From positions 1 through 61,519 of the forward strand of contig DATBIS010000132.1 of assembly GCA_036556805.1 (NCBI GenBank): a DNA stretch of 61,519 nt, written 5' to 3'. Below are positions 48,078 to 56,071 of this stretch, piece after piece. The translations under genes were made by a program, and so were the position numbers. The DNA is from DATBIS01 sp036556805 (GTDB taxonomy: Bacteria; Actinomycetota; UBA4738; HRBIN12). Each line of letters begins with the position of its first letter. Position 1 is the first letter of the stretch. Under the pieces are notes generated by a model. It searched no databases and was not told the origin of the DNA. It worked only from the letters and a program-made list of their open reading frames with translations.

Positions 48078-49418
48078 TCAGCCCGCCTTTCGGGAGGCCC
48101 ATCGCACGGCCTCCTCGAGCCGGGAGACGGGCACGATCCGTGGTCCTGCCGGGTCCGGGCCGGCGGCGCCGAGGGGCGCGAACACGGTCGTGCAGCCGGC
48201 CGCCCGGGCGGCCGAGAGGCGCTGCTCCATCGCGGGCACGGCGCGGATCTGCCCCGTGAGGGCGACCTCCCCGACGAACGCGGCCCCCGCGGGCGGTGGA
48301 ACGTCGGACGCGGCCGAGGCGAGCGCGGCAGCGACCGCGAGATCGCACGCGGGATCGTCGACCCGGACTCCTCCCGAGGTCGCCCCGTAGAGCTCCGACC
48401 GGCCCAGCGAGAGCCTCGCCACGCGATCGAGCACGGCGGCGACGAGCGCGAAGCGCCGCGGATCGAGGCCGGTCGCCTGGCGCCTGGCCGGTCCGTCGGT
48501 GGCCGCCACGAGGGCCTGGACCTCGACGGCGAGCGCGCGACGCCCGGATTGCGGCAGCGCGGTGGCCGCGCCGGCCTGCCGTTCGCCCGAAACCAGCAGC
48601 GCGGTGGGGTCGATCTCACGAAGGCCGCGAGCGCCCATCTCGAACCAGGCGCTCTCGCCCTCCGCCCCGAACCGGTTCTTGCCGGCCGAGAGGATCCGAA
48701 GCCCCGAACGGGCGTCGCCGTCGAACGCCAGCACGACGTCGACGGCGTGCTCGAGCGTCTTGGGGCCGGCGAGTTCGCCGTCCTTCGTCACGTGGCCGGT
48801 GAGGAGCACGGCGATCCCCTGGGCCTTCGCGAGCCCCACGAGCGCGTCGGCGCAGACGCGCACCTGCTGCGGCCCGCCGGGCATCCCGGTCGCGCCCTCG
48901 GTGCGGAGCGTCTGGATCGAGTCGACCGCGAGGAGCGCCGGCCGGTCGGCGCGCGCGAGATCCAGCACCGACTCGAGCTCACGACCCGGGGCGAACCGAA
49001 GCTCGTCGGCCGGCAGCTCGAGGCGTCGCGCCCTCGCCGCCACCTGCGCGTGGGACTCCTCGCCCGACACGAGCAGGCACGGGGACCCCGAGGCGGAGAG
49101 GCGCGACACCAGGTGCAGGACGAGCGTCGACTTGCCGATGCCAGGTTCCCCGGCGAGGAGGACGACCGATTCCCGCACGAGGCCGCCGCCGAGGACGCGA
49201 TCTACGCCGGGGAATCCCGTGGCCATTCGGTCATCCCGTTCGGCGGCTCCCCCGAGCGACGTGGCCTCGATCACACCGACGCCAGATCGGCCCGAGGCGA
49301 CTGCGGGGCGCCGCTCCTCGATCGTGCCCCATGCGCCGCAACCCGGACATCGCCCCGCCCACTGACCGAGCTGTTGGCCGCATTCCCGGCAGACGTGCAC
49401 GGTCCGGAGCTTCCCCAT
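48078..49418 (-). CDS. radA: DNA repair protein RadA (Sms)
   Basis: A 446-aa RecA-like helicase that helps process recombination intermediates. An N-terminal zinc finger (CRECG...CPGCGAWGT), Walker A GEPGIGKST, Walker B LLAVDSIQTL, the RadA-specific KNRFG motif and a C-terminal Lon-protease-like domain (GEVALTGQIRAVPAMEQRL) are all present, so it is full length. It lies upstream of carD on the same strand. Its ATG is 6 nt after TAGGGT, next to a 20-bp perfect inverted repeat. Confidence 0.95.
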   Translation of the reverse strand: MGKLRTVHVCRECGQQLGQWAGRCPGCGAWGTIEERRPAVASGRSGVGVIEATSLGGAAERDDRMATGFPGVDRVLGGGLVRESVVLLAGEPGIGKSTLVLHLVSRLSASGSPCLLVSGEESHAQVAARARRLELPADELRFAPGRELESVLDLARADRPALLAVDSIQTLRTEGATGMPGGPQQVRVCADALVGLAKAQGIAVLLTGHVTKDGELAGPKTLEHAVDVVLAFDGDARSGLRILSAGKNRFGAEGESAWFEMGARGLREIDPTALLVSGERQAGAATALPQSGRRALAVEVQALVAATDGPARRQATGLDPRRFALVAAVLDRVARLSLGRSELYGATSGGVRVDDPACDLAVAAALASAASDVPPPAGAAFVGEVALTGQIRAVPAMEQRLSAARAAGCTTVFAPLGAAGPDPAGPRIVPVSRLEEAVRWASRKAG

Positions 49419-49424
49419 CGCTCG

Positions 49425-49430
49425 ACCCTA
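49425..49430 (-). promoter_or_regulatory. Candidate leaderless -10 box of radA
   Basis: TAGGGT on the minus strand ends 6 nt before the radA ATG and shares two bases with the inverted repeat at 49429-49496. Confidence 0.5.
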
Positions 49431-49496
49431 TCCGGCGGCGCCGACACCCTTGCCGAGGTCCGGCCCGAGGGGGTCCGGTGTCGGCGCCGCCGGATA
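49429..49496. repeat. Perfect 20-bp inverted repeat upstream of radA
   Basis: TATCCGGCGGCGCCGACACC (49429-49448) is exactly repeated in inverted orientation at 49477-49496, with a 28-bp spacer. It lies between divergent radA and the gene at 49620, so no known gene reads into it. It covers the region just upstream of the radA -10 box. Confidence 0.8.
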
Positions 49497-49619
49497 CCAT
49501 CGCCGGGCTACGCCGAAGGGCCCGAACCGGGCTCGCGCCCCGAATTTGACCCCCCGCCGCCCTTGGCTTGGACGGTGCCCTGCCGATACAAGAATCCGAT
49601 CGGGAAGGAGGCAGCCGTC

Positions 49620-49982
49620 GTGCGGGTCGTCAGGGTGCAACAGGGCGGGCTCGGCGTCCCGGAGGAGGCGTACCTCGAGTCGTTTCCGGAACCGGATGCC
49701 ACCCCGGAACCGGAGGCCGAGTACCCGCTCGTCCTCGTCACCTGGCACGACGCCTGGTTCGACTTCGATCAGACGGGCCCCGAGGACTGCCGGCCCGACT
49801 ACCTCGTGCGGACGGTGGGTTTCCTCGTGAGCGACGGCACGCGCTTCGTCTCCGTCGCGCAGGAGGTGCTCCCCGATGGCGACGGCTTTCGCGCGGTCAC
49901 CCACATCCCACGCTCGATCATCGAGAGCATCACGATGCTTCTCGAGGACCCCGACGTCGCGCCTCCCCACGACGCCGGTTAG
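49620..49982 (+). CDS. Hypothetical acidic protein
   Basis: A 120-aa soluble acidic protein with no recognised family. Segments such as EYPLVLVTWHDAWFDFDQ, YLVRTVGFLVSDGTRFVSVAQEVL and FRAVTHIPRSIIESITMLLED suggest a small beta-rich fold that might be found with phage or transport accessory proteins, but there is no firm evidence. The GTG start is chosen because AAGGAGG is 8 nt upstream; the frame is open far upstream only by antisense overlap with radA. A TATACT box for the next unit begins 5 nt after its stop. Confidence 0.6.
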   Translation: MRVVRVQQGGLGVPEEAYLESFPEPDATPEPEAEYPLVLVTWHDAWFDFDQTGPEDCRPDYLVRTVGFLVSDGTRFVSVAQEVLPDGDGFRAVTHIPRSIIESITMLLEDPDVAPPHDAG

Positions 49983-49986
49983 CCCC

Positions 49987-49992
49987 TATACT
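49987..49992 (+). promoter_or_regulatory. Candidate -10 box of the RIO kinase leader
   Basis: TATACT is a strong -10 sequence without a clear -35. Transcription from about 49999 would give a leader of ~165 nt that contains a short reading frame and a hairpin before the RIO kinase start. Confidence 0.55.
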
Positions 49993-50034
49993 GCGGCGAC
50001 GACGTTCGAACCACCCCGAAAGGAGGGATGCGCG

Positions 50035-50091
50035 ATGACAGCGACCCACACCGCCGGCCTCGGCTTGCCGCGTCCCTCCGACGCTCGCTGA
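50035..50091 (+). CDS. Putative 18-residue leader peptide upstream of the RIO kinase
   Basis: A short frame (MTATHTAGLGLPRPSDAR) with an excellent ribosome site (AAAGGAGGG, 7 nt before ATG 50035). It ends 72 nt before the RIO kinase start and just before a hairpin that can hide the kinase ribosome site. It may be a regulatory leader peptide. An overlapping ATG at 50028 opens a different, longer frame that runs over the kinase gene and is probably not used. Confidence 0.4.
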   Translation: MTATHTAGLGLPRPSDAR

Positions 50092-50107
50092 TCGATCCTC
50101 GATCTCG

Positions 50108-50154
50108 CTCCCGGAAGGACGCGGCCTCGTACGTCCACGTCTCGATTCCGGGAG
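50108..50154 (+). promoter_or_regulatory. Hairpin sequestering the RIO kinase ribosome-binding site
   Basis: CTCCCGGAA (50108-50116) pairs with TTCCGGGAG (50146-50154); GGACG/CGTCC inside extends the stem. The right arm includes GGGAG of the kinase Shine-Dalgarno GGGAGG, so folding would block translation initiation. Confidence 0.5.
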
Positions 50155-50163
50155 GAACCGTCC

Positions 50164-50910
50164 ATGATCGATGCAGCGCTCGAGCCCTTCCTCGACGAGG
50201 GGCTCATCACGAAGGTCGTGAGACCCATCAAGAGCGGCAAGGAAGCCTCGGTGCACCTGTGTCGCGCGAACCCGAACACCACGGGGGAGACCTTGGCCGC
50301 GCTCAAGGTCTATCACCCCTTGGATCGGCGCAACTTCCACGACGAGTCCGTCTACCGCGACGGCGAGTGGATCAAGGAGCGCCGGATCCGCGTCGCGCTC
50401 GAGAAGAAGACCCGGTTCGGCCGCGAGCTGCAGGGCGGCATCTGGGTGAACCGCGAGTGGGAGATCCTTCACGTGCTCGCCGACGCCGGCGCCGACGTCC
50501 CTCGTCCGATCTACCGCACCGACGAGGCGATCCTCATGTCGTACCTCGGCGACGAGGACGTCGCGGCGCCGCAGCTCCGCTCCTACCGCCCCGAGCCCGA
50601 CGAGGCGGATTCCCTGTTCCGGCAGCTCCTCCGCACCATCGAGGTCATGCTGCACGTGAACGTGATCCACGCCGACCTCTCGCCGTACAACGTGCTCGTC
50701 TGGGGCGGAAGGCCGATCGTGATCGACGTGCCGCAGGCCGTGGATCCGCGGAAGAACCGGCACGCCGAGGAGCTCCTCCGGCGCGACGTGAACCACGTCG
50801 TGACCTACTTCGAGCGCTTCGGCGTACGCGCGAATGCGGACGAACTCGCGAGTGGCCTCTTCACGGCGTGGACGTTCGCCGACCTGATCCCCGGCGATCT
50901 GTCGGGCTGA
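50164..50910 (+). CDS. RIO-family atypical serine protein kinase
   Basis: A 248-aa RIO1-like kinase. SGKEASVHL is the glycine-rich-loop region, Lys48 in AALKVYH contacts ATP, Asp171 and Asn176 in HADLSPYNVLVW form the catalytic loop, and Asp188 in IVIDVPQAVD replaces the DFG aspartate as usual for RIO proteins. Archaeal and eukaryotic relatives act in small-subunit ribosome maturation; the role in bacteria is unclear. GGGAGG precedes the ATG but lies within a potential hairpin, suggesting translational control. Confidence 0.9.
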   Translation: MIDAALEPFLDEGLITKVVRPIKSGKEASVHLCRANPNTTGETLAALKVYHPLDRRNFHDESVYRDGEWIKERRIRVALEKKTRFGRELQGGIWVNREWEILHVLADAGADVPRPIYRTDEAILMSYLGDEDVAAPQLRSYRPEPDEADSLFRQLLRTIEVMLHVNVIHADLSPYNVLVWGGRPIVIDVPQAVDPRKNRHAEELLRRDVNHVVTYFERFGVRANADELASGLFTAWTFADLIPGDLSG

Positions 50911-50913
50911 GCC

Positions 50914-53409
50914 CTACGACTCGGGCGAACCGGCGAGCTCGACCGGCGGGATGTCCGGCGGCACCACGCTGTCGACGTGGAGAAACACGATCTCGCCGTC
51001 GACGACGTCGACGAGCACGGTCTCTCCGGCCCGGAACTCCTTGTACAGCAGCTTCTCGGCGAGCGGGTCCTCGACGAGCCGCTGCAGCGTCCGGCGGAGC
51101 GGCCGCGCGCCCAGCGATTGGTCGTACCCCTTCTCCGCGAGCAGCGTCTTCGCGGCGTCGGTGAGCTCGATCTCGACGTCCTTCGCCTTCAGCTGGTCGG
51201 TCACGCGCCGCATCAGGAGGTCCACGATCTCCTTCACGTCGCTCTGGGTGAGCGACCGGAACACGATCACCTCGTCGATCCGGTTCAGGAACTCGGGCCG
51301 GAGCGCGCGCTTCAGCTCCTCGGTCACCTTGTCCTTCATCTTCTCGTAGGTGACTTCCTCGTTTGCGTGCGCCGCGAACCCGATCCCCGGGCCCTTCTGG
51401 ATGTCCCTGGTACCGAGGTTCGACGTCATGATGATGATGGTGTTCTTGAAGTCGACCTTGTGGCCCTGCGAGTCGGTGAGGTGCCCGTCCTCGAGCATCT
51501 GCAGCAGGGTGTTGAAGACGTCGGGGTGGGCCTTCTCGATCTCGTCGAACAGCACCACGCTGAACGGCTTGCGCCGGACGGCCTCGGTGAGCTGGCCGCC
51601 CTCCTCGTAGCCCACGTACCCGGGCGGGGAGCCGATCAGCCGGCTCACGGTGTGCTTCTCCATGTACTCCGACATGTCGAGCTGGATCAGGGAGTCCTCG
51701 TCACCGAACAGGAACTCGGCGAGCGCGCGCGACAGCTCGGTCTTCCCGACCCCCGAGGGGCCGAGGAAGATGAACGACCCCGACGGACGCCGCGGGTCCT
51801 TCAGGCCGGACCGGGTCCGGCGAATCGCGCGAGAGAGCGCCGAGACGGCCTCGTCCTGCGAGACGTAGCGCTTGTGCAGCTCCTCCTCCATGCGCAGGAG
51901 CTTGTCCGTCTCCTCTTCGGTGAGCTTGAAGACGGGGATGCCGGTCCAGATCGAGAGGACCTCCGCGATCTCCTCCTCGTCGACCTCGGACAGGATGTCC
52001 ATCTCGCCGGTCTTCCACTCCTTCTCGCGGCGCGCCCGCTCCTCCTGGAGCTGACGCTCCTCGTCGCGCAGCGACGCCGCGCGCTCGAAGTCCTGACCGT
52101 CGATCGCCGACTCCTTACTGAGGCGGACCTCGGCGATCTTCTCGTCGATCTCGCGGACGTCGGGGGGCGCCGTCATGCGACGGATCCTCATGCGCGACCC
52201 GGCCTCGTCGATGAGGTCGATGGCCTTGTCGGGCAGGTAGCGGTCCGAGATGTACCGGTCGGCGAGGTTCGCCGCGGCCACGAGGGCGTCGTCGGTGAAG
52301 TTCACGCGGTGGTGGGCCTCATAGCGGTCGCGCAGGCCCTTCAGGATCTCGATCGTGTGCGCGACGGTCGGCTCGTTCACCGTGATCGGCTGGAAGCGGC
52401 GCTCGAGCGCCGCGTCCTTCTCGAGGTACTTGCGGTACTCGTCGCGCGTGGTGGCGCCGATCGTCTGCAGCTCGCCGCGCGCGAGCATGGGCTTCAGGAT
52501 CGACGCCGCGTCGATCGCCCCCTCGGCGGCACCGGCTCCGACCAGCGTGTGCAGCTCGTCGATGAACAGGATGATGTCGCCGCGGGTCTTGATCTCCTTC
52601 AGCACCTTCTTCAGGCGCTCCTCGAAGTCGCCGCGGTAGCGCGACCCCGCGACGAGCGCGCCGAGATCGAGCGTGTAGATCTGCTTTCCCTTGAGGGTCT
52701 CGGGGACCTCGCCCTTCACGATGTCCTGCGAGAGGCCCTCGACGATCGCGGTCTTGCCGACGCCCGGCTCGCCGATCAGCACCGGGTTGTTCTTCGTCCG
52801 GCGCGAGAGGACCTGCATGACCCGCTCGATCTCCTTCTCGCGCCCGATGACCGGGTCGAGCTTGCCCTCGCGCGCGAGCTGCGTGTAGTTGCGGCCGAAC
52901 TGGTCGAGCACCATCGAGCCCTGGGGCCCGCTCTCGCCCTGGCCGCCGGCCGTCTGCTCGCCCTTGCCGCCCGTGTAACCGGACAACAGCTGGATGACGG
53001 TCTGGCGCACCCGGTTGAGATCGGCGCCCAGCTTCTGCAGCACCTGGGCCGCAACCCCTTCACCCTCGCGGATCAGCCCGAGCAGGATGTGCTCGGTGCC
53101 GATGTAGTTGTGGCCGAGCTGCAGGGCCTCGCGCAGGGAGAGCTCGAGGACCTTCTTCGCGCGCGGCGTGAACGGGATGTGCCCCGTGGGCGCGGCCTGG
53201 CCCTGCCCGATGATCTCCTCGACCTGCTGGCGGACGGCCTCCAGCGAGATGTTCAGCGACTCCAACGCCTTGGCGGCGACACCTTCGCCCTCGTGGATCA
53301 GGCCAAGGAGGATGTGCTCGGTGCCGATGTAGTTGTGGTTGAGCATCCTCGCCTCTTCTTGGGCGAGGACCACCACGCGCCTGGCGCGGTCGGTGAATCG
53401 CTCGAACAT
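50914..53409 (-). CDS. clpC: ATP-dependent Clp protease ATP-binding subunit ClpC
   Basis: An 831-aa Hsp100 unfoldase. Two N-terminal Clp repeats (NYIGTEHILLGLI, twice), AAA domain 1 with GEPGVGKT, a middle coiled-coil/UVR region (FERAASLRDEERQLQEE), AAA domain 2 with GPSGVGKT and LFDEIEKAHPDV, and the C-terminal domain are complete. It feeds substrates to ClpP. The true start is ATG 53409 (MFERFTDRARRVV); the frame continues upstream to 53670 without similarity. It converges with the RIO kinase (3-bp gap). Confidence 0.97.
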   Translation of the reverse strand: MFERFTDRARRVVVLAQEEARMLNHNYIGTEHILLGLIHEGEGVAAKALESLNISLEAVRQQVEEIIGQGQAAPTGHIPFTPRAKKVLELSLREALQLGHNYIGTEHILLGLIREGEGVAAQVLQKLGADLNRVRQTVIQLLSGYTGGKGEQTAGGQGESGPQGSMVLDQFGRNYTQLAREGKLDPVIGREKEIERVMQVLSRRTKNNPVLIGEPGVGKTAIVEGLSQDIVKGEVPETLKGKQIYTLDLGALVAGSRYRGDFEERLKKVLKEIKTRGDIILFIDELHTLVGAGAAEGAIDAASILKPMLARGELQTIGATTRDEYRKYLEKDAALERRFQPITVNEPTVAHTIEILKGLRDRYEAHHRVNFTDDALVAAANLADRYISDRYLPDKAIDLIDEAGSRMRIRRMTAPPDVREIDEKIAEVRLSKESAIDGQDFERAASLRDEERQLQEERARREKEWKTGEMDILSEVDEEEIAEVLSIWTGIPVFKLTEEETDKLLRMEEELHKRYVSQDEAVSALSRAIRRTRSGLKDPRRPSGSFIFLGPSGVGKTELSRALAEFLFGDEDSLIQLDMSEYMEKHTVSRLIGSPPGYVGYEEGGQLTEAVRRKPFSVVLFDEIEKAHPDVFNTLLQMLEDGHLTDSQGHKVDFKNTIIIMTSNLGTRDIQKGPGIGFAAHANEEVTYEKMKDKVTEELKRALRPEFLNRIDEVIVFRSLTQSDVKEIVDLLMRRVTDQLKAKDVEIELTDAAKTLLAEKGYDQSLGARPLRRTLQRLVEDPLAEKLLYKEFRAGETVLVDVVDGEIVFLHVDSVVPPDIPPVELAGSPES

Positions 53410-53532
53410 GTCAGCGCCCTCCGGGCCGAGGCCCACGTACTCCTTGGCCCCGAGGATCGCCGGACCACGTCCTCCCCCCGAGGTGCGCGAGGCAATGGTG
53501 CCGGGAGCCCGCACCAGCGCCCCTCGGTAGGG

Positions 53533-53538
53533 AGTATA
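53533..53538 (-). promoter_or_regulatory. Candidate -10 box of clpC
   Basis: GGATATACT on the minus strand, with TATACT 123 nt before the clpC ATG; the -35 is weak (TTCATG at a 19-nt spacing). Confidence 0.5.
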
Positions 53539-53702
53539 TCCGAGCCCTCCGTTTAGCCATGAACGGCCATCCGTCCGTTTCTTCCCATCCGTCGTGCCTC
53601 CACACTGTTCTTCGGACGGGAGGGCCCCGCGGATGAGCGATCGAGGGGACAGACTTGTGTCGTCCCCCATTCGGACGATCGCAATCTCCGCCGATCAGCG
53701 CG

Positions 53703-53731
53703 TTGGAATGAACGAACCGCCGGGGCACAAT
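53703..53731 (+). promoter_or_regulatory. Candidate promoter of the receiver-domain gene
   Basis: TTGGAA (53703-53708) and CACAAT (53726-53731) with a 17-nt spacer, about 110 nt before the ATG at 53841. Confidence 0.4.
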
Positions 53732-53840
53732 GCGGTCTCGTTCGCGCATTCTGATCGCCGGTGCGAAACAGGGCGGGTGGGCTGCGCGAACACGCGGACT
53801 TCCCCCGCGATCGGGATCGATGCTTCCCCGTGAGGAGTGG

Positions 53841-54236
53841 ATGACCGTGCGAGTGTTGGTCGTGGACGACCACCCGACGTTCCGCAAGGCGCTGACGTCG
53901 GCGCTGGACCTCGTGGACGGGTTCGAGGTTGCGGGCGAGGCGGGCGGCGGCGTGGCCGCGTGTCAGGAGGCGGAACAGGTCGACGCCGACATCGTCCTCA
54001 TGGACCTCTCGATGCCCGACCTCTCCGGCATCGACGCGATGCGCGAGATCCATCGCACGAAGCCCAATCTCCCGGTCGTGATCCTCACGGCGCACGCGGA
54101 CCCCGGCGTGGAACGCGAGGCGCGCGAGGCCGGCGCGTCCGGCTTCCTCGCGAAGGGAGTGGGCCTCGACGACCTCGTGATCGTCTTGGAAGAGGTCGCG
54201 GAGGGCGAGACGAAGGGGCCGCGCTCCGTCGTTTGA
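53841..54236 (+). CDS. NarL-type receiver-only response regulator
   Basis: A 131-aa receiver: acidic pocket VLVVDDHPTFRKALTSAL (the HPTFR run is typical of NarL/FixJ receivers), Asp in IVLMDLSMPDLSGIDAM, switch Thr in VILTAHAD and Lys in GFLAKGVGLDDL. The DNA-binding output domain expected of NarL proteins is absent; the gene ends soon after the receiver. It may act by protein contact. GAGGAG precedes ATG 53841. No kinase is adjacent. Confidence 0.88.
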   Translation: MTVRVLVVDDHPTFRKALTSALDLVDGFEVAGEAGGGVAACQEAEQVDADIVLMDLSMPDLSGIDAMREIHRTKPNLPVVILTAHADPGVEREAREAGASGFLAKGVGLDDLVIVLEEVAEGETKGPRSVV

Positions 54237-54270
54237 CCGCACCCGCGGCTCGGCGCTAGCGTCGCGCGCG

Positions 54271-54561
54271 GTGGGTTGCCTCGTCGTCCTCGTCGCGCTC
54301 GCGCTGCCGCGCTTCGTGATGGTGCTGCTGTGGCTCTTCTCGAACTACCTGCGCGATGCCTACGGGACGTGGGTGTGGCCCCTGCTCGGCTTCTTCTTCC
54401 TGCCGACGACGACGCTCGCCTACGCCATCGCGCAGCATTCGTCGCAGGGCGTCCAAGGCTGGGGCCTGGTGCTGGTGGTGCTGGGCGTGCTGATCGACTT
54501 CGGCGTCATCGGCGGCGGACGAGGGATCGCGAAACGACGCGGCAGCATCGACGGCCGCTGA
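54271..54561 (+). CDS. Small integral membrane protein
   Basis: A 96-aa protein with three likely membrane helices (VVLVALALPRFVMVLLWLF, VWPLLGFFFLPTTTLAYAIA and GLVLVVLGVLIDFGVIGGG) and a basic end (IAKRRGSIDGR). No family is recognised with confidence; short three-helix proteins of this kind are common in Actinomycetota. The start is GTG 54271, 34 bp after the receiver gene. It converges with lysS (10-bp gap). Confidence 0.7.
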   Translation: MGCLVVLVALALPRFVMVLLWLFSNYLRDAYGTWVWPLLGFFFLPTTTLAYAIAQHSSQGVQGWGLVLVVLGVLIDFGVIGGGRGIAKRRGSIDGR

Positions 54562-54571
54562 GACGCGCGCG

Positions 54572-56071
54572 TCAGCGCGGCCGGTGGTGCGGGAACATGA
54601 TCAGCTCACGCAGCGAATCGGCGCCCGTCAGGAGCTTCAGCAGACGGTCGATGCCGATGCCGATCCCTCCGGTCGGCGGCATGCCGTGTTCGAGCGCGAG
54701 GAGGAAGTCCTCGTCGAACGGATGCGACTCCTCCTCGCCCGCGTCGCGCTCGGCCGCCTGCAGCTCGAACCTCCGCCGCTGTTCGTCGGGATCGGTGAGC
54801 TCGCTGAATGCCGTCCCGAGCTCGACGCCGCCGATCACGAGGTCGAAGTGCTCGGTGAGCTCCGGGTCGTCGCGGTGCGGGCGCGCGAGCGGAGAGACCT
54901 CGCGCGGGAAGTCGCACACGAACGCGGGCTGCCACAGGGTCTTCTCGACGAGCTTCTCGAACAGCTCCAGGACGATCTTGCCCGGCCCCCATCGCGGGTC
55001 GACGCCCACGCCGTGGCGTTCGGCGAGCTCGGGCAGATCGGTTCGGTGCAGCGTGACCTCCTTGCCGACGGCCTCCGAAACCGTCCCGAGGATGGTGAGG
55101 CGGGGCCACGGGGTGGCGAGGTCGAGCGCGCGGCCGTTTCGTTCGAACGAGAGGGTTCCGAGGACGGCGCGAGCGCTCGCCGTCACCAGGTCCTGCGCGA
55201 TCTCCATCATCGTCTCGTAGTCGCCGTAGGCCTGATACAGCTCGAGCATCGTGAACTCGGGGTTGTGGTCGCGGTCGATCCCCTCGTTGCGGAAGTTGCG
55301 GCCGATCTCGTACACGCGCTCGAGTCCTCCCACGAGCAGCCGCTTCAGGTAGAGCTCGAGCGAGATCCGGAGCTTCAGGTCGACGTCGAGCGTCGCGTGA
55401 TGCGTCGTGAACGGCTTCGCGAGCGCGCCGCCGGCGACCTCCTGCAGGATCGGCGTCTCGACCTCGACGTACCCGCGCGCGTCGAGCTCCGAGCGGATCG
55501 TGCGCAGGACCTTTGCCCGCGCCTCGGCGTAGAAGCGCGGCCGGGGGTCGACGATGAGGTGGAGGTACCGCCTGCGCTGCTGCAGGTCGGGGTCGTTCAG
55601 GCCGTGCCACTTCTCCGGCAGCGGGCGGAGCGCCTTCGTGAGCATCGTGAGGGCGTCGACCTTCAGCGAGAGCTCTCCCCGCTTGGTGCGCAGGACGATG
55701 CCGCTCGCGCCGACGAGGTCGCCGAGGTCCACGTCCTCCAGCAGCGCGTAGCGATCGCCGAGGGTGTCCTTCTCGCAGTAGAGCTGGATGTCGCCGGTCC
55801 GGTCCCGGAGGACGAGGAACGTGAGCTTGCCAAGCCGGCGCGCGAACACCACGCGCCCGGCGAGGGTCGCCCGGCGCGTGGACTCCTCGCCGTCGGCGAG
55901 CGTGCCGTCGGGGAACTCCGCGTGGAGGTCGGCGGCGTGCGCGTCGGGCGTGAAGGTGAGCGCGAAGGGTTCGACCCCGGACTCGCGCAGGTGCTCGAGC
56001 GATGCGCGCCGCGCGCGCAGGACCTCGGCCTCGCGCGGGAGCCCCTCGTGGCTCTCGAACTCCTCACTCAT
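54572..56071 (-). CDS. lysS: Lysyl-tRNA synthetase, class II
   Basis: A 499-aa class II synthetase. The N-terminal OB-fold anticodon-binding domain (about 65-170) is followed by motif 2 (RVYEIGRNFRNEGIDRDHNPEFTMLELYQAY) and motif 3 (GGIGIGIDRLLKLLTGADSLRELIMFP). It charges tRNA-Lys in the cytoplasm. The ATG overlaps the coaX end by 8 bp, so it is translated with the cofactor genes upstream. The lsr2 gene that often follows lysS in Actinomycetota is absent. Confidence 0.96.
   Translation of the reverse strand: MSEEFESHEGLPREAEVLRARRASLEHLRESGVEPFALTFTPDAHAADLHAEFPDGTLADGEESTRRATLAGRVVFARRLGKLTFLVLRDRTGDIQLYCEKDTLGDRYALLEDVDLGDLVGASGIVLRTKRGELSLKVDALTMLTKALRPLPEKWHGLNDPDLQQRRRYLHLIVDPRPRFYAEARAKVLRTIRSELDARGYVEVETPILQEVAGGALAKPFTTHHATLDVDLKLRISLELYLKRLLVGGLERVYEIGRNFRNEGIDRDHNPEFTMLELYQAYGDYETMMEIAQDLVTASARAVLGTLSFERNGRALDLATPWPRLTILGTVSEAVGKEVTLHRTDLPELAERHGVGVDPRWGPGKIVLELFEKLVEKTLWQPAFVCDFPREVSPLARPHRDDPELTEHFDLVIGGVELGTAFSELTDPDEQRRRFELQAAERDAGEEESHPFDEDFLLALEHGMPPTGGIGIGIDRLLKLLTGADSLRELIMFPHHRPR

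Larger units (their letters stand above)
53410..53840. other. Divergent intergenic region between clpC and the receiver gene
   Basis: About 430 bp with no convincing gene. It holds the clpC leader (about 115 nt, with an imperfect hairpin GGTGCGGG-CTC-CCGGCACC), a clpC -10 box and a possible plus-strand promoter. Open frames here are extensions of the clpC or receiver frames and lack family similarity. Confidence 0.55.

Noticed and set aside
49429..49496. Rho-independent terminator or SOS box at the radA inverted repeat
   Set aside because: No gene reads into it from either side, there is no U-tract, the loop is 28 nt, and the arms do not match LexA sites.
50028..51164. 378-codon frame from ATG 50028 over the RIO kinase
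   Set aside because: Arg/Ala/Pro-rich shadow of the kinase frame; only the short alternative frame at 50035 has a plausible role.
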